Assembly (NCBI RefSeq): GCF_009733795.1
Contig: NZ_WNXX01000005.1
Location: 179,296 to 243,295 of the forward strand
DNA from: Actinotalea caeni
GTDB taxonomy: Bacteria > Actinomycetota > Actinomycetes > Actinomycetales > Beutenbergiaceae
DNA: 64,000 nt
Direction: 5' to 3'
Both the position numbers and the translations under genes were made by a program. Below are positions 1 through 7,367 of the stretch, one piece after another. Each line of letters starts with the position of its first letter. Positions within the stretch are counted from its first letter, which is position 1. A model generated the notes under the pieces. That model was not told where the DNA came from. It saw only the letters and a program-made list of their open reading frames with translations, and searched no databases.

Positions 1-43
1 GCGCGGTGCGCTCCCCCGCTGTCCGGAGCGCCGGACGAGGCCC

Positions 44-170
44 GGTTTCACCGCAGTTTGCAACACGGCCCGGTTTCACCGCAGTTTGCAACACGGCTCG
101 GTTTCACCGCACTTTGCAACACAGCTCGGTCTCACCGCACTGTGCAACAAGGCTTGCATTCACCGCACCT
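44..170. repeat. Tandem 28-bp direct repeats, four copies plus a partial copy
   Basis: Four consecutive 28-bp units start at 44, 72, 100 and 128, and a decaying fifth unit starts at 156. Each has the core TTCACCGCA followed by TTGCAACA. Copies 1 and 2 are nearly identical; copies 3 to 5 diverge step by step. The array lies beyond the 3' end of ku. There are no unique spacers, so it is not a CRISPR. No coding potential was recognised, and nothing else was seen in 171-296. Confidence 0.85.
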
Positions 171-296
171 CGTGCCGATCTGGGTTCGCCGTCGGTCGGG
201 ATCGTCGGGGTCGACGAGGGCACGGCAGGCGCGGCGGGCACGGCGGGCACGGCCCAGAGGACCACGCCCCGGAGGACACAGCGGGGGTGTCCCGCC

Positions 297-1187
297 TCAG
301 GCCGACTTCTTGGTCTTCGTCGACTTCTTGCTCGTCGACTTCTTGGCGGTGCTCTTCTTGCCGGAGCCCGAGCCGGACTCCTTCGACGAGCTGCCGCCGG
401 ACCGCTTCGCACGGGTCTCCTCGACCGAGCGGCGCAGCGCCTCCATGAGGTCGAGCACCTCGGCCGGCTCCTCCTCGGTGGTGCCGAAGGTGGCCTCGGT
501 GTCGATGGCGTCGCCCTGCTCGATCTTGGCCTCGATGAGCGTGCGGAGCTGCTCCTGGTACTCGTCGTGGTGCGCGTCGGGGTCGAAGTCGGCCTCGAAG
601 CTCGACACCAGCGCGGAGCTCATCTCGAGCTCCTTGGCGCTGATGCGCACCTTCTCGTCGAGCTCGGGGAACTCGGCGGCGCGGACCTCGTCGGGCCACA
701 GCATCGTCTGCAGGACGAGCACGTCGTCCTTGACGCGGAGCGCACCCAGCCGGGTCTTCTGCCGCAGGGCGAACGACACGATCGCGGTGCGGTCGGTCTC
801 CTCGAGCGTGCGTCGCAGCAGAACGTAGGACTTCGTCGACGCCGAGTTCGGCGCCAGGTAGTAGGCGCCCTCGAACATCAGCGGGTCGATCTGCTCGCTC
901 GGCACGAACTCGATGACGTCGATCTCGCGGCTCTTCTCCGCGGGCAGCGACTCCAGGTCCTCCTCGGTGAGCACGACCGTGGTCTCGCCCTCGGTGTAGG
1001 CCTTGTCGATGTGCTCGTAGGGCACGATCTCGCCGCAGACCTCGCACTTGCGCTGGTACCGGATCCGGCCGCCGTCGGCGTCGTGGACCTGGTGCAGCTT
1101 GACGTCGTGGCTCTCGGTCGCGCTGTACAGCGACACCGGGACGTTGACCAGCCCGAAGGTGATCGCGCCCTTCCAGATCGCACGCAT
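297..1187 (-). CDS. ku: Non-homologous end-joining protein Ku
   Basis: Bacterial Ku (296 aa) forms a homodimeric ring that threads onto double-strand break ends and recruits LigD. The protein opens with MRAIWKGAITFGLVNVPV, the hallmark start of bacterial Ku, and the beta-barrel core follows (CEVCGEIVPYEHIDKAY, PLMFEGAYYLAPN). The last 40 or so residues are a Ser/Lys-rich basic tail of the KKSTAKKST type, as in extended actinobacterial Ku proteins, where such tails bind DNA. I chose the ATG at 1187 because it matches the family start and follows a GGAGAGGAG ribosome-binding site; an open frame continues 13 codons upstream. ligD lies 840 bp away on the opposite strand, so the pair is divergent but not directly adjacent. 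The domain assignment is certain; the role of the tail is inferred from the family. Confidence 0.95.
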   Translation of the reverse strand: MRAIWKGAITFGLVNVPVSLYSATESHDVKLHQVHDADGGRIRYQRKCEVCGEIVPYEHIDKAYTEGETTVVLTEEDLESLPAEKSREIDVIEFVPSEQIDPLMFEGAYYLAPNSASTKSYVLLRRTLEETDRTAIVSFALRQKTRLGALRVKDDVLVLQTMLWPDEVRAAEFPELDEKVRISAKELEMSSALVSSFEADFDPDAHHDEYQEQLRTLIEAKIEQGDAIDTEATFGTTEEEPAEVLDLMEALRRSVEETRAKRSGGSSSKESGSGSGKKSTAKKSTSKKSTKTKKSA

Positions 1188-1399
1188 GCGGCTCTCCTCT
1201 CCGCCGGGCGACGCCGGCGCGGACACTAGTCAAGCATCACCGTCCGACGCGCACGAGTGCTGCCGCAGGTAACGGCCTCGCGCGGGGATGTCCTCGACGA
1301 TCTGTCCCCCGCGGGTGCGGGCGGGTGGGTAGCGTGCGAGACGTCGGCGCCCAGCCGCGGCGGGTGGCACACGTCGACGTCCGACGAGGAGGGCGGAGC

Positions 1400-1558
1400 A
1401 TGAGCCTGCAGGTGTGGCACGTCGTCGCTCTCCTGGCCGCCGTCGCGGTCGTGGTCGCGGCAGTGCTGCTGCTGCGCGCCATGGTGCGCGGCTACCGCGA
1501 GGGCCGGCACGGGGACGAGCCGACCTCGGGTGCCGCGCTGCCCGACGAGCGCGACTAG
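1400..1558 (+). CDS. Small single-pass membrane protein, 52 aa, unknown function
   Basis: This short gene begins at an ATG six bases after a near-perfect AGGAGGG ribosome-binding site (1387-1393). Residues about 5-27 form one strongly hydrophobic segment (VVALLAAVAVVVAAVLLL). A basic turn (RAMVRGYREGRHG) and an acidic, probably cytoplasmic tail follow. No family was recognised. It lies between divergent ku and ligD on the ligD strand, but 470 bp of repeat-rich DNA separates it from ligD, so cotranscription is doubtful. The strong ribosome-binding site and biased codon use support a real gene. Confidence 0.6.
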   Translation: MSLQVWHVVALLAAVAVVVAAVLLLRAMVRGYREGRHGDEPTSGAALPDERD

Positions 1559-1636
1559 CCCCGCCCCGGGCACCCGCACCCGCACCCGCACCGCACGCAC
1601 GGCACCGGTGAACCCCAGCACCGCGCCCGCACGCTC

Positions 1637-1740
1637 GCCGAGTTCGCACCTTCGTGCCGAGTTCGCACGGTGCGCGGTACGAACTCGGCGCAACGGCGCG
1701 AACTCGACGTTGGGCGGGTTGCGGCGAGGCCGGCGCGGCG
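1637..1740. repeat. Mosaic inverted-repeat element, copy 1
   Basis: Two direct copies of GCCGAGTTCGCAC (1637-1649, 1656-1668) are followed by two inverted copies (1677-1689 and 1696-1708, each with one or more mismatches). A shared GC-rich tail ending in GCGAGGCCGGCGCGGCG follows. A second copy with the same arrangement and tail lies at 1870-1974. The transcript could fold into nested hairpins. Confidence 0.85.
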
Positions 1741-1812
1741 GGTCCAGGCGGGGTGACCGCCGCGACCCGATCCGGCGCGGCGCCACCTCGGCATGCGCGG
1801 TGCCCCACCAGC

Positions 1813-1864
1813 CCTCCGCGGCACCCGCCCCCACCAGTCCTCCGCGGCACCCGCCCCCACCAAC
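1813..1864. repeat. Two tandem 26-bp direct repeats
   Basis: The 26-bp unit beginning CCTCCGCGGCACCCGCCCCC occurs back to back at 1813-1838 and 1839-1864 and differs only at the last two bases. It separates the two inverted-repeat elements upstream of ligD. Confidence 0.8.
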
Positions 1865-1869
1865 CCGCC

Positions 1870-1974
1870 GCCGAGTTCGCACCGTCCCGCCGAGTTCGCA
1901 CCGTGCGCAGTGCGAACTCGGCGCTCAGGTGCGAACTCGGCGCTGGGCCGGCCGTGGCGAGGCCGGCGCGGCGT
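1870..1974. repeat. Mosaic inverted-repeat element, copy 2
   Basis: Perfect GCCGAGTTCGCAC motifs at 1870-1882 and 1889-1901 face perfect inverted motifs at 1910-1922 and 1929-1941. The same GCGAGGCCGGCGCGGCG tail as in copy 1 follows. The element ends about 54 bp before the ligD start, inside its probable promoter or leader region. Confidence 0.85.
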
Positions 1975-2027
1975 GGCACCGCCACGCCACCAGCCCGCCC
2001 GCGAGACGGATCCGCGAGGATGGTGCC

Positions 2028-4442
2028 GTGGCAGCCGAGCAGACCGTCGCCGTCGACGGCATCCAGATGCGGGTGAGCAACCTCGACAAGGTGCTCTACC
2101 CCGCCACCGGCACCACCAAGGCCGACGTGCTGCGCTACTACGCGCAGATCGCCGACGTCATGGTCCCCCACTGCGCGGACCGGCCGGTCACGCGCAAGCG
2201 GTGGCCGAACGGCGTCGAGTCGGAGATGTTCTTCCAGAAGAACCTCGGCGGCGGCACGCCGCAGTGGGTGCACCGCGCGACGCTGCAGCACAGCGACGGC
2301 GACGTCACCTACCCGATCGCCAACGACCGCCCGACGCTGGCGTGGCTCGCCCAGATCGCGGCGCTCGAGATCCACGTCCCGCAGTGGCGGTTCGACGCCG
2401 ATCTGCAGCCGATGAACCCCGACCGCATCGTGTTCGACCTCGACCCGGGGCCGGGGGTCGCGCTGCAGGAGGTCGCGCACGTCGCGCACCTGGTCAAGGA
2501 GATCCTCGACCAGATGGGCCTGCCCAGCTACCCGGTGACCAGCGGCAGCAAGGGCATCCATCTCTACGCGCCGGTCGACGGCAGCTACACCGCGGCGCAG
2601 ACCTCGGCGCTCGCGAAGGAGCTCGCGCGCAGCCTCGAGGCCGACCACCCCGACCTCGTGGTCTCGGAGATGGCGAAGACCCTGCGCGCGGGCAAGGTGT
2701 TCCTCGACTGGTCGCAGAACAGCGCCAGCAAGACGACGATCTGCCCGTACTCGCTGCGCGGCACCGAGCGCCCACGCGTCGCCGCGCCGCGCACGTGGGA
2801 GGAGCTCACCGACCCCGAGCTGCGCCACCTCGAGCTCGACGAGGTGCTCGACCTCGTCGCCGAGCGCGGCGACCCGATGGGACCGATCGGCCGGCCACCG
2901 GGCATGGGTCCGGCCGGCGGTGACCGGCTCGCGACCTACCGCGCCAAGCGCGACCCGTCCCGCACGCCCGAGCCGGTGCCCGACGGCCACGGCCCGGACA
3001 CCGCCGAGGAGACCCCGGACGGCGCCGCGCGCGAGTTCGTCATCCAGGAGCACCACGCCAGCCGGCTGCACTGGGACCTGCGGCTGGCCCGTCACGGGGT
3101 GCTGGTCAGCTGGGCGCTGCCCAAGGGTGTCCCCGACGACCCCGAGACCAACCACCTCGCGGTCCAGACCGAGGACCACCCGATGGAGTACGCGACGTTC
3201 TCCGGCACCATCCCGGCGGGCGAGTACGGCGCCGGCGAGATGACGATCTGGGACTCCGGCACCTACACGACCAGCAAGTGGCGCGACGGCAAGGAGGTCA
3301 TCGTCACGCTGACCGGGCGCCCGGACGGCGGTCTCGCCTCCGGCCCGGGCCGCACCTCGACGTTCGCGCTCATCCGCACCGGTGAGAACTGGCTCATCCA
3401 CCTCATGGACCCGGACAGGCCGAAGCGGCGTACGGCGGCCGGCGCGGCGGCACGCCCGGCCCGCGCGACCACGGGCACCCGTGCGCGGGGCCGGCTCCCG
3501 GCCCCGATGATGGCGACGCCGGCCGAGCAGGTCCCGGACGAGCCGGGCTGGGCGTTCGAGATGAAGTGGGACGGCGTGCGGTCGATCGTCGAGGTCGACG
3601 GCGACCAGGTGCGGCTGATGTCGCGCAGCGGCCGCGACCAGACCCAGCAGTACCCCGAGCTGGCGGCGGTCGCCGATCTCGTCGCCGCGCACCACGTGGT
3701 GCTCGACGGCGAGATCGTCGCGCTCGACGACGACGGCAAGCCGAGCTTCTCGCTGCTGCAGCCGCGCATGCAGGCGACCCGTGACGCCGAGATCGCGCGC
3801 GCCGCCCGGCGGCGCCCGGTCCACCTCATGCTGTTCGACGTGCTGCAGATCGAGGACACGTCGCTGGTCGAGGAGCCCTACGTCGACCGCCGCGAGGCGC
3901 TCGAGGCGCTGGTGAGCGAGCAGGGCATCGTGCACGTGCCGCCGTCGACCGACGACGGTGCTGCCGCGATGGCCACCAGTGCCGAGCTCGGGCTCGAGGG
4001 CGTGGTCGCCAAGCGGCGGGACTCCCGCTACCAGCCGGGCCGCCGCTCCCCCGCCTGGCGCAAGCTCAAGCACACCGCGACCCAGGAGGTCGTCGTGGTC
4101 GGCTGGCGCGAGGGCGGCGGCAGCCGCGCCGGCAGGGTCGGGTCGCTGCTGCTGGCGGTGCCCGACGACGACGGCGAGCTCCGCTACGTCGGCCGCGTCG
4201 GCTCGGGCTTCACCGAGAAGGAGACGGCGCAGTGGCTCGACCGGTTCGAGCCGCTGCGGCGGGAGGACCCACCGGTCGACGACGTGCCTGCGCTGGACCG
4301 GCGCGGCGCCGTCTGGCTGGAGCCGGTGCAGGTCGGCGAGGTCGCGTTCGGCGAGTGGTCGCCGGCGGGCCGGCTGCGCCACCCCCGCTGGCGGGGGTGG
4401 CGGCCGGACAAGTCGCCGGACGACGTCGTGCGCGAGTCCTGA
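2028..4442 (+). CDS. ligD: Multifunctional DNA ligase D (polymerase, phosphoesterase, ligase)
   Basis: LigD (804 aa) processes and seals double-strand breaks with Ku. The domain order is that of mycobacterial LigD. An archaeo-eukaryotic-primase-type polymerase spans residues 1 to about 290, with metal-binding Asp137 and Asp139 in FDLDPGPG. A 3'-phosphoesterase lies at about 335-455 (EHHASRLHWDLRL, TEDHPMEY). An ATP-dependent ligase runs from about 500 to the end, with the nucleotidyl Lys513 in FEMKWDGVR and later motifs EGVVAKRRDSRY and WRKLKH. The GTG at 2028 sits 7 bases after GAGGA; an alternative ATG lies 13 codons further in. The 3' end contains an 11-bp GC-rich hairpin (4378-4401) inside the coding region. 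A convergent gene ends 7 bp beyond the stop. Confidence 0.95.
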   Translation: MAAEQTVAVDGIQMRVSNLDKVLYPATGTTKADVLRYYAQIADVMVPHCADRPVTRKRWPNGVESEMFFQKNLGGGTPQWVHRATLQHSDGDVTYPIANDRPTLAWLAQIAALEIHVPQWRFDADLQPMNPDRIVFDLDPGPGVALQEVAHVAHLVKEILDQMGLPSYPVTSGSKGIHLYAPVDGSYTAAQTSALAKELARSLEADHPDLVVSEMAKTLRAGKVFLDWSQNSASKTTICPYSLRGTERPRVAAPRTWEELTDPELRHLELDEVLDLVAERGDPMGPIGRPPGMGPAGGDRLATYRAKRDPSRTPEPVPDGHGPDTAEETPDGAAREFVIQEHHASRLHWDLRLARHGVLVSWALPKGVPDDPETNHLAVQTEDHPMEYATFSGTIPAGEYGAGEMTIWDSGTYTTSKWRDGKEVIVTLTGRPDGGLASGPGRTSTFALIRTGENWLIHLMDPDRPKRRTAAGAAARPARATTGTRARGRLPAPMMATPAEQVPDEPGWAFEMKWDGVRSIVEVDGDQVRLMSRSGRDQTQQYPELAAVADLVAAHHVVLDGEIVALDDDGKPSFSLLQPRMQATRDAEIARAARRRPVHLMLFDVLQIEDTSLVEEPYVDRREALEALVSEQGIVHVPPSTDDGAAAMATSAELGLEGVVAKRRDSRYQPGRRSPAWRKLKHTATQEVVVVGWREGGGSRAGRVGSLLLAVPDDDGELRYVGRVGSGFTEKETAQWLDRFEPLRREDPPVDDVPALDRRGAVWLEPVQVGEVAFGEWSPAGRLRHPRWRGWRPDKSPDDVVRES

Positions 4443-4448
4443 GGTGGG

Positions 4449-5000
4449 TCAGTCCGTGGCGCCGCGCTGCTCGCGGTCCTTGTGCGCCCAGACGGCGTGC
4501 TCGACGGCGAGCCTGCCGAGCGTGAGGACGACGAACCCGGCAGCCGGGTACAGGAGGAGTTGCCCGATGCCGCCGAGCACCGCGCTGGTGCTGCTGCCGC
4601 CGAGGCCCGCGAGCGTCGCGGCGCTCGCGAACGACGCGATCGCCGACAGCAGACCGACCAGCGTGAGCGCGCCGGCGAGCACGGCGAGCGCGACGACGGC
4701 GAGGCGGGCGACCCTGGGCGTCGTCGGCGCGGCGAACGAGGTGTCGAGCAGCCCGCGAGCGGCCGGCCGCGGCGCGACGACACCCTGCTGGGGGTAGCCC
4801 GGCTGCTGACCCGGCTGCCCGAACGGCTGGCCGGCGCTCGCCTGACCGAACGGCTGCTGACCGACCGGCGCGGCCTGGCCCTGCTGTCCGTAGCCCTGCT
4901 GCCCGTGGCCCTGCTGCCCGTAGCCCTGCGGCGGCGGCCCGAACGGGCTCGGCTGCGGGGCGGGCTGCTGCCCCGGTGGCGGCGGCTGGTACTGGCTCAT
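4449..5000 (-). CDS. DUF4282-like membrane protein with Pro/Gln/Gly-rich N-terminus
   Basis: The 183-aa protein has a low-complexity N-terminal half (residues about 1-75) dominated by Q, P, G and Y with repeated GYGQQG-type units. Two hydrophobic segments follow (about 95-120, VALAVLAGALTLVGLL; about 143-165, LLLYPAAGFVVLTLGRL) and then a short charged tail. This layout and the LLDTSF lead-in fit the DUF4282 family of small actinobacterial membrane proteins, whose function is unknown. The 5' end is preceded by a GAGGAG-type site. It converges with ligD. Confidence 0.7.
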   Translation of the reverse strand: MSQYQPPPPGQQPAPQPSPFGPPPQGYGQQGHGQQGYGQQGQAAPVGQQPFGQASAGQPFGQPGQQPGYPQQGVVAPRPAARGLLDTSFAAPTTPRVARLAVVALAVLAGALTLVGLLSAIASFASAATLAGLGGSSTSAVLGGIGQLLLYPAAGFVVLTLGRLAVEHAVWAHKDREQRGATD

Positions 5001-5196
5001 CGTGTGCTCCTCGCGGGCCCGGCGGGCGGGTCCCGGCGGGGCGCGTCGAGCCTAGGGCAGCCGCCGCGGCGCAGGCCGGGCGGGTCGGGGCAGATCTGCC
5101 CGGCCGTCCGCGGCGGGGCCGGACGCCACGAGCGTGCGCGAGGCGCCGCGGGTCGCTAGCGTCGTCGTCGACGACAGGACGTGAGAGAGGACCACG

Positions 5197-5685
5197 ATGG
5201 CCGAGGGCACGGGTTTCCTGCGGACGACCGGTGACGGGCTCGAGCTCGTGCTGGTCCGGGAGTTCACCGCACCGCGCGAGGAGATCTGGGCGTGGGTGAC
5301 CGAGTCGGAGAAGCTCGAGACGTGGTTCGGGCGCTGGACCGGTGAGGGCGGCACCGGCAACGTCGTCGAGCTGACGCTGATCGCCGAGGACAGCGACGAG
5401 CCCGAGCAGGTGACGATCATCGACTGCCAGCCGCCGAGTCGGCTGCAGGTCGTGATGAGCAGCGAGTCCGGCTCGTGGCAGCTGCAGGTCGACCTCCGGC
5501 CGCGTGCCGACCGCACGGTGCTGGAGTTCAACCAGCTGATCGAGCAGGGCGACGACATCAGCACGATCGGGCCGGGCTGGGAGTACTACCTCGACCGGCT
5601 CGTCGCGGCCCGGGCCGGCCTGGTGCCGCCGTCCTTCGACGAGTACTACCCCGCCCTCGTGGAGTACTACGCCGAGCTGGGCTGA
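5197..5685 (+). CDS. SRPBCC/AHSA1-type ligand-binding protein
   Basis: The 162-aa protein is a START-like helix-grip domain of the AHSA1/SRPBCC superfamily. The pattern REFTAPREEIWAWVTESEKLETWFGRW matches the first strand, helix and tryptophan-rich loop of that fold; it is cited here as a motif over residues about 20-46. Such proteins bind hydrophobic ligands or Hsp90-like partners, but no specific substrate can be assigned. The ATG follows a GAGAGAGG ribosome-binding site. A TAGCGT box near 5157 is a possible -10 element. Its stop codon lies within a 22-bp palindrome shared with the convergent Rieske gene. Confidence 0.8.
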   Translation: MAEGTGFLRTTGDGLELVLVREFTAPREEIWAWVTESEKLETWFGRWTGEGGTGNVVELTLIAEDSDEPEQVTIIDCQPPSRLQVVMSSESGSWQLQVDLRPRADRTVLEFNQLIEQGDDISTIGPGWEYYLDRLVAARAGLVPPSFDEYYPALVEYYAELG

Positions 5686-5701
5686 GCCGGCCGGCTCAGC
5701 C
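5680..5701. terminator. Bidirectional palindrome spanning two convergent stop codons
   Basis: The perfect 22-bp inverted repeat GGCTGAGCCGG/CCGGCTCAGCC contains the TGA of the plus-strand SRPBCC gene and the TGA of the minus-strand Rieske gene. As RNA it forms a 9-bp stem with a GGCC loop on either strand. There is no U tract, so terminator function is inferred from position and symmetry. Confidence 0.55.
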
Positions 5702-6181
5702 GGTGATCTCGCCGTCCGCGGACACCTCGACGCTCACCTCGGGCAGCGGCTCGGACGCCGGGCCGCTCAGCACCTCGCCGGTCGAGAGGTCGAACCGCGA
5801 GCCGTGGCAGGGGCACTCCAGCTCCCCGGAACCCGGCTCGACGGCGCACCCCTGGTGGGTGCACACCGACGAGAACGCGCGGATCTCGTTCTCGGTGGGA
5901 CGGGTCAGCAGGATGGCCTCGCCCGCCGCGGTGGTCGCGGCGATCGCGCCGCCGACGGGCACGTCGTCGAGGGAGGCGATCGCCCCGCCGCCGGCGCCGC
6001 CGTCCGTGCCGTCGGTGCCGCCCGAGGTGCCGTTGTCGGTGGCGGGCGGTGCCCCGCCGTCGTCGGGCCCGCACGCGGCGAGGGTGAGCGCGCCTGCGGT
6101 CGCGCCGCCGGCCGCGAGCACGGCGCGTCGGGTGAGGCAGGTGTGCGCTGACGAGGAGCATCGGTGCTGGGTGGTCGCCAT
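5696..6181 (-). CDS. Rieske [2Fe-2S] lipoprotein exported by the Tat pathway
   Basis: The 161-aa protein has a Tat-like signal (TRRAVL, residues 17-22) and a lipobox LAAC with Cys37, so it should be exported folded and anchored to the outer face of the membrane. A Gly/Thr/Asp-rich linker leads to a Rieske domain with cluster ligands Cys107, His109, Cys123 and His126 and the disulfide pair Cys112/Cys125 (CTHQGC, CPCHGSRF). It probably carries electrons, but no partner oxidase or cytochrome is adjacent; the divergent neighbour is a small membrane protein. I chose the ATG at 6181 so that the signal peptide is close to the N-terminus; upstream in-frame starts would add 58 residues that fit no family. 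Confidence 0.9.
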   Translation of the reverse strand: MATTQHRCSSSAHTCLTRRAVLAAGGATAGALTLAACGPDDGGAPPATDNGTSGGTDGTDGGAGGGAIASLDDVPVGGAIAATTAAGEAILLTRPTENEIRAFSSVCTHQGCAVEPGSGELECPCHGSRFDLSTGEVLSGPASEPLPEVSVEVSADGEITG

Positions 6182-6290
6182 ACCCGAGAACTCAAGCGCA
6201 GTTTCCTGAGAACTGCCTGGCAGCTCACAGGCGGCTCCCAGGTAGCGTCGCCACCATGGTGACGTCCGCCGCCGCGCGAAGGGACCGGCC

Positions 6291-6686
6291 ATGACTGGCA
6301 CGTCGACCCGTACCGACCCCGCGACCGGGCTGCGCCGGGTCGCCGCCCTGGGCACGGCGGTCTCCGCCGTCGTGCACGGCTACCTGTTCCTGGACGGCTG
6401 GTCGGCCGTGGCGGTCACCGGCCCGCTGTTCGCGCTCAACGCCGTCGCCGGTGTGGTGATCGCCGTCGGGCTGCTCGTCAGCGCCCACTGGGTGTGGCGG
6501 TTCCTCGCGGTCGGCTTCAACGGCCTGTCGCTGCTCGCGCTGCTGATCTCGCACACGCCGAGCGGGTTCTTCGGCACCCGCGAGATGTTCTGGGACAGCT
6601 GGCAGATCACCGCGCTCGTGAGCGAGGCGGTCGCGCTCGTCGCCGCCGGGCTCGCGCTGCTGGCGTGGTGGCGGACCCGGCGATGA
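6291..6686 (+). CDS. Small four-helix membrane protein, unknown function
   Basis: The 131-aa protein is mostly hydrophobic with about four transmembrane segments (around residues 18-38, 42-62, 70-90 and 103-127). It ends in WWRTRR and resembles uncharacterised DoxX-like or 'small integral membrane' actinobacterial proteins without a diagnostic motif. A GAAGGGA site precedes the ATG. A TAGCGT box at about 6243 may be a -10 element. The stop overlaps the next start (ATGA at 6683-6686), which indicates translational coupling to the HhH reading frame. Confidence 0.65.
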   Translation: MTGTSTRTDPATGLRRVAALGTAVSAVVHGYLFLDGWSAVAVTGPLFALNAVAGVVIAVGLLVSAHWVWRFLAVGFNGLSLLALLISHTPSGFFGTREMFWDSWQITALVSEAVALVAAGLALLAWWRTRR

Positions 6687-6867
6687 CGACGCCGAACGCG
6701 CTGCCGAGCGGCATCGGCCGCCCGGCCGCGCGCACCCTGGAGCAGGCGGGACTGACGACGCTCGACGACGTCGCGCGGCTGAGCGACGACGAGCTCGCCG
6801 CGCTGCACGGGGTGTGGGCCCGCGGGCGATCCGCGTCCTTCGGGAGGCGATCGCCGCACGCGGGTGA
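6683..6867 (+). pseudogene. Helix-hairpin-helix small DNA-binding protein, frameshifted
   Basis: From the ATG at 6683 the frame reads as a typical 60-residue HhH protein (IGRPAARTLEQAGLTTLDDV, then LSDDELAALHGV). At 6815-6816 the frame breaks. From 6817 the expected continuation GPRAIRVLREAIAARG and a TGA are in another frame. Restoring it needs one missing base (a TGGG run) or removal of two. Unshifted, the frame runs on into the next gene with nonsense residues. Small HhH proteins of this type are common in actinobacteria, and the GVGP motif normally contacts the DNA backbone. Either a recent mutation or a sequencing error is possible. Confidence 0.75.
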
Positions 6868-6890
6868 CGCCCCTGCGGCACAGTGGTCGG

Positions 6891-7349
6891 ATGGACCGTG
6901 CCGACGAGCTGCCGCTGCCCGACCACACCGCGCCCGAGGGCGTGCCCGACGCGATCGTCGACGCCGTCGGCAAGGTGACGGAGGCGCTGGAGACGTGCGA
7001 GCGGGCCCGCGGCCACCTGTACTCGTTCCACCAGCTGACCGGCAGCGCGGACATCGAGCTGGGCGAGGCCGCCCGGATGCTGCGCGAGGCCGGCCGTGAC
7101 GACGTCGCCGAGCGGATCGAGCGCGACCTGATCGGCCGCAACGTCATCGCCGGCCGCTGGACGTTCCAGATCGTCGAGGACTACGACGACGGCTACTGGA
7201 GCCTGTTCCGCCAGGTCGAGCGCGAGGTCCGCGAGCAGCTGGTCGGCGGCCGCCGCCACATCTTCGAGGCCCGCATGAAGCAGGACGAGCGCACCGAGGG
7301 CGAGCCGGGCCACGAGGCGACGCCCGGCCACCTCGGCGAGGAGACCTGA
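6891..7349 (+). CDS. Conserved actinobacterial hypothetical protein, 152 aa
   Basis: The protein is soluble, strongly charged and largely helical, with a core reading RARGHLYSFHQLTGSADI followed by RWTFQIVEDYDDGYW. I recall this pattern from conserved hypothetical proteins across actinobacteria, none with known function. No signal peptide or membrane segment is visible. The ATG at 6891 was chosen because it starts the conserved part; an upstream ATG at 6864 overlaps the remains of the HhH gene. It ends 19 bp from a convergent oxidoreductase gene. Confidence 0.75.
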   Translation: MDRADELPLPDHTAPEGVPDAIVDAVGKVTEALETCERARGHLYSFHQLTGSADIELGEAARMLREAGRDDVAERIERDLIGRNVIAGRWTFQIVEDYDDGYWSLFRQVEREVREQLVGGRRHIFEARMKQDERTEGEPGHEATPGHLGEET

Positions 7350-7367
7350 GCGGTCGGCGCCTGGGTC

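Noticed and set aside
1..43. Coding sequence at the left edge
   Set aside because: Long open frames run from the edge through the repeats and antisense to ku, but show no motif or ribosome-binding site.
44..170. CRISPR array
   Set aside because: The 28-bp units are contiguous with no unique spacers and lack cas genes nearby.
1230..4382. A 1050-codon minus-strand frame across the repeats and ligD
   Set aside because: It is antisense to LigD, crosses the intergenic repeats and has no protein-like composition.
4378..4401. Strong 11-bp hairpin as ligD terminator
   Set aside because: It lies inside the last 21 codons of ligD, in sequence that must be translated. It may matter for RNA folding but cannot be called a terminator.
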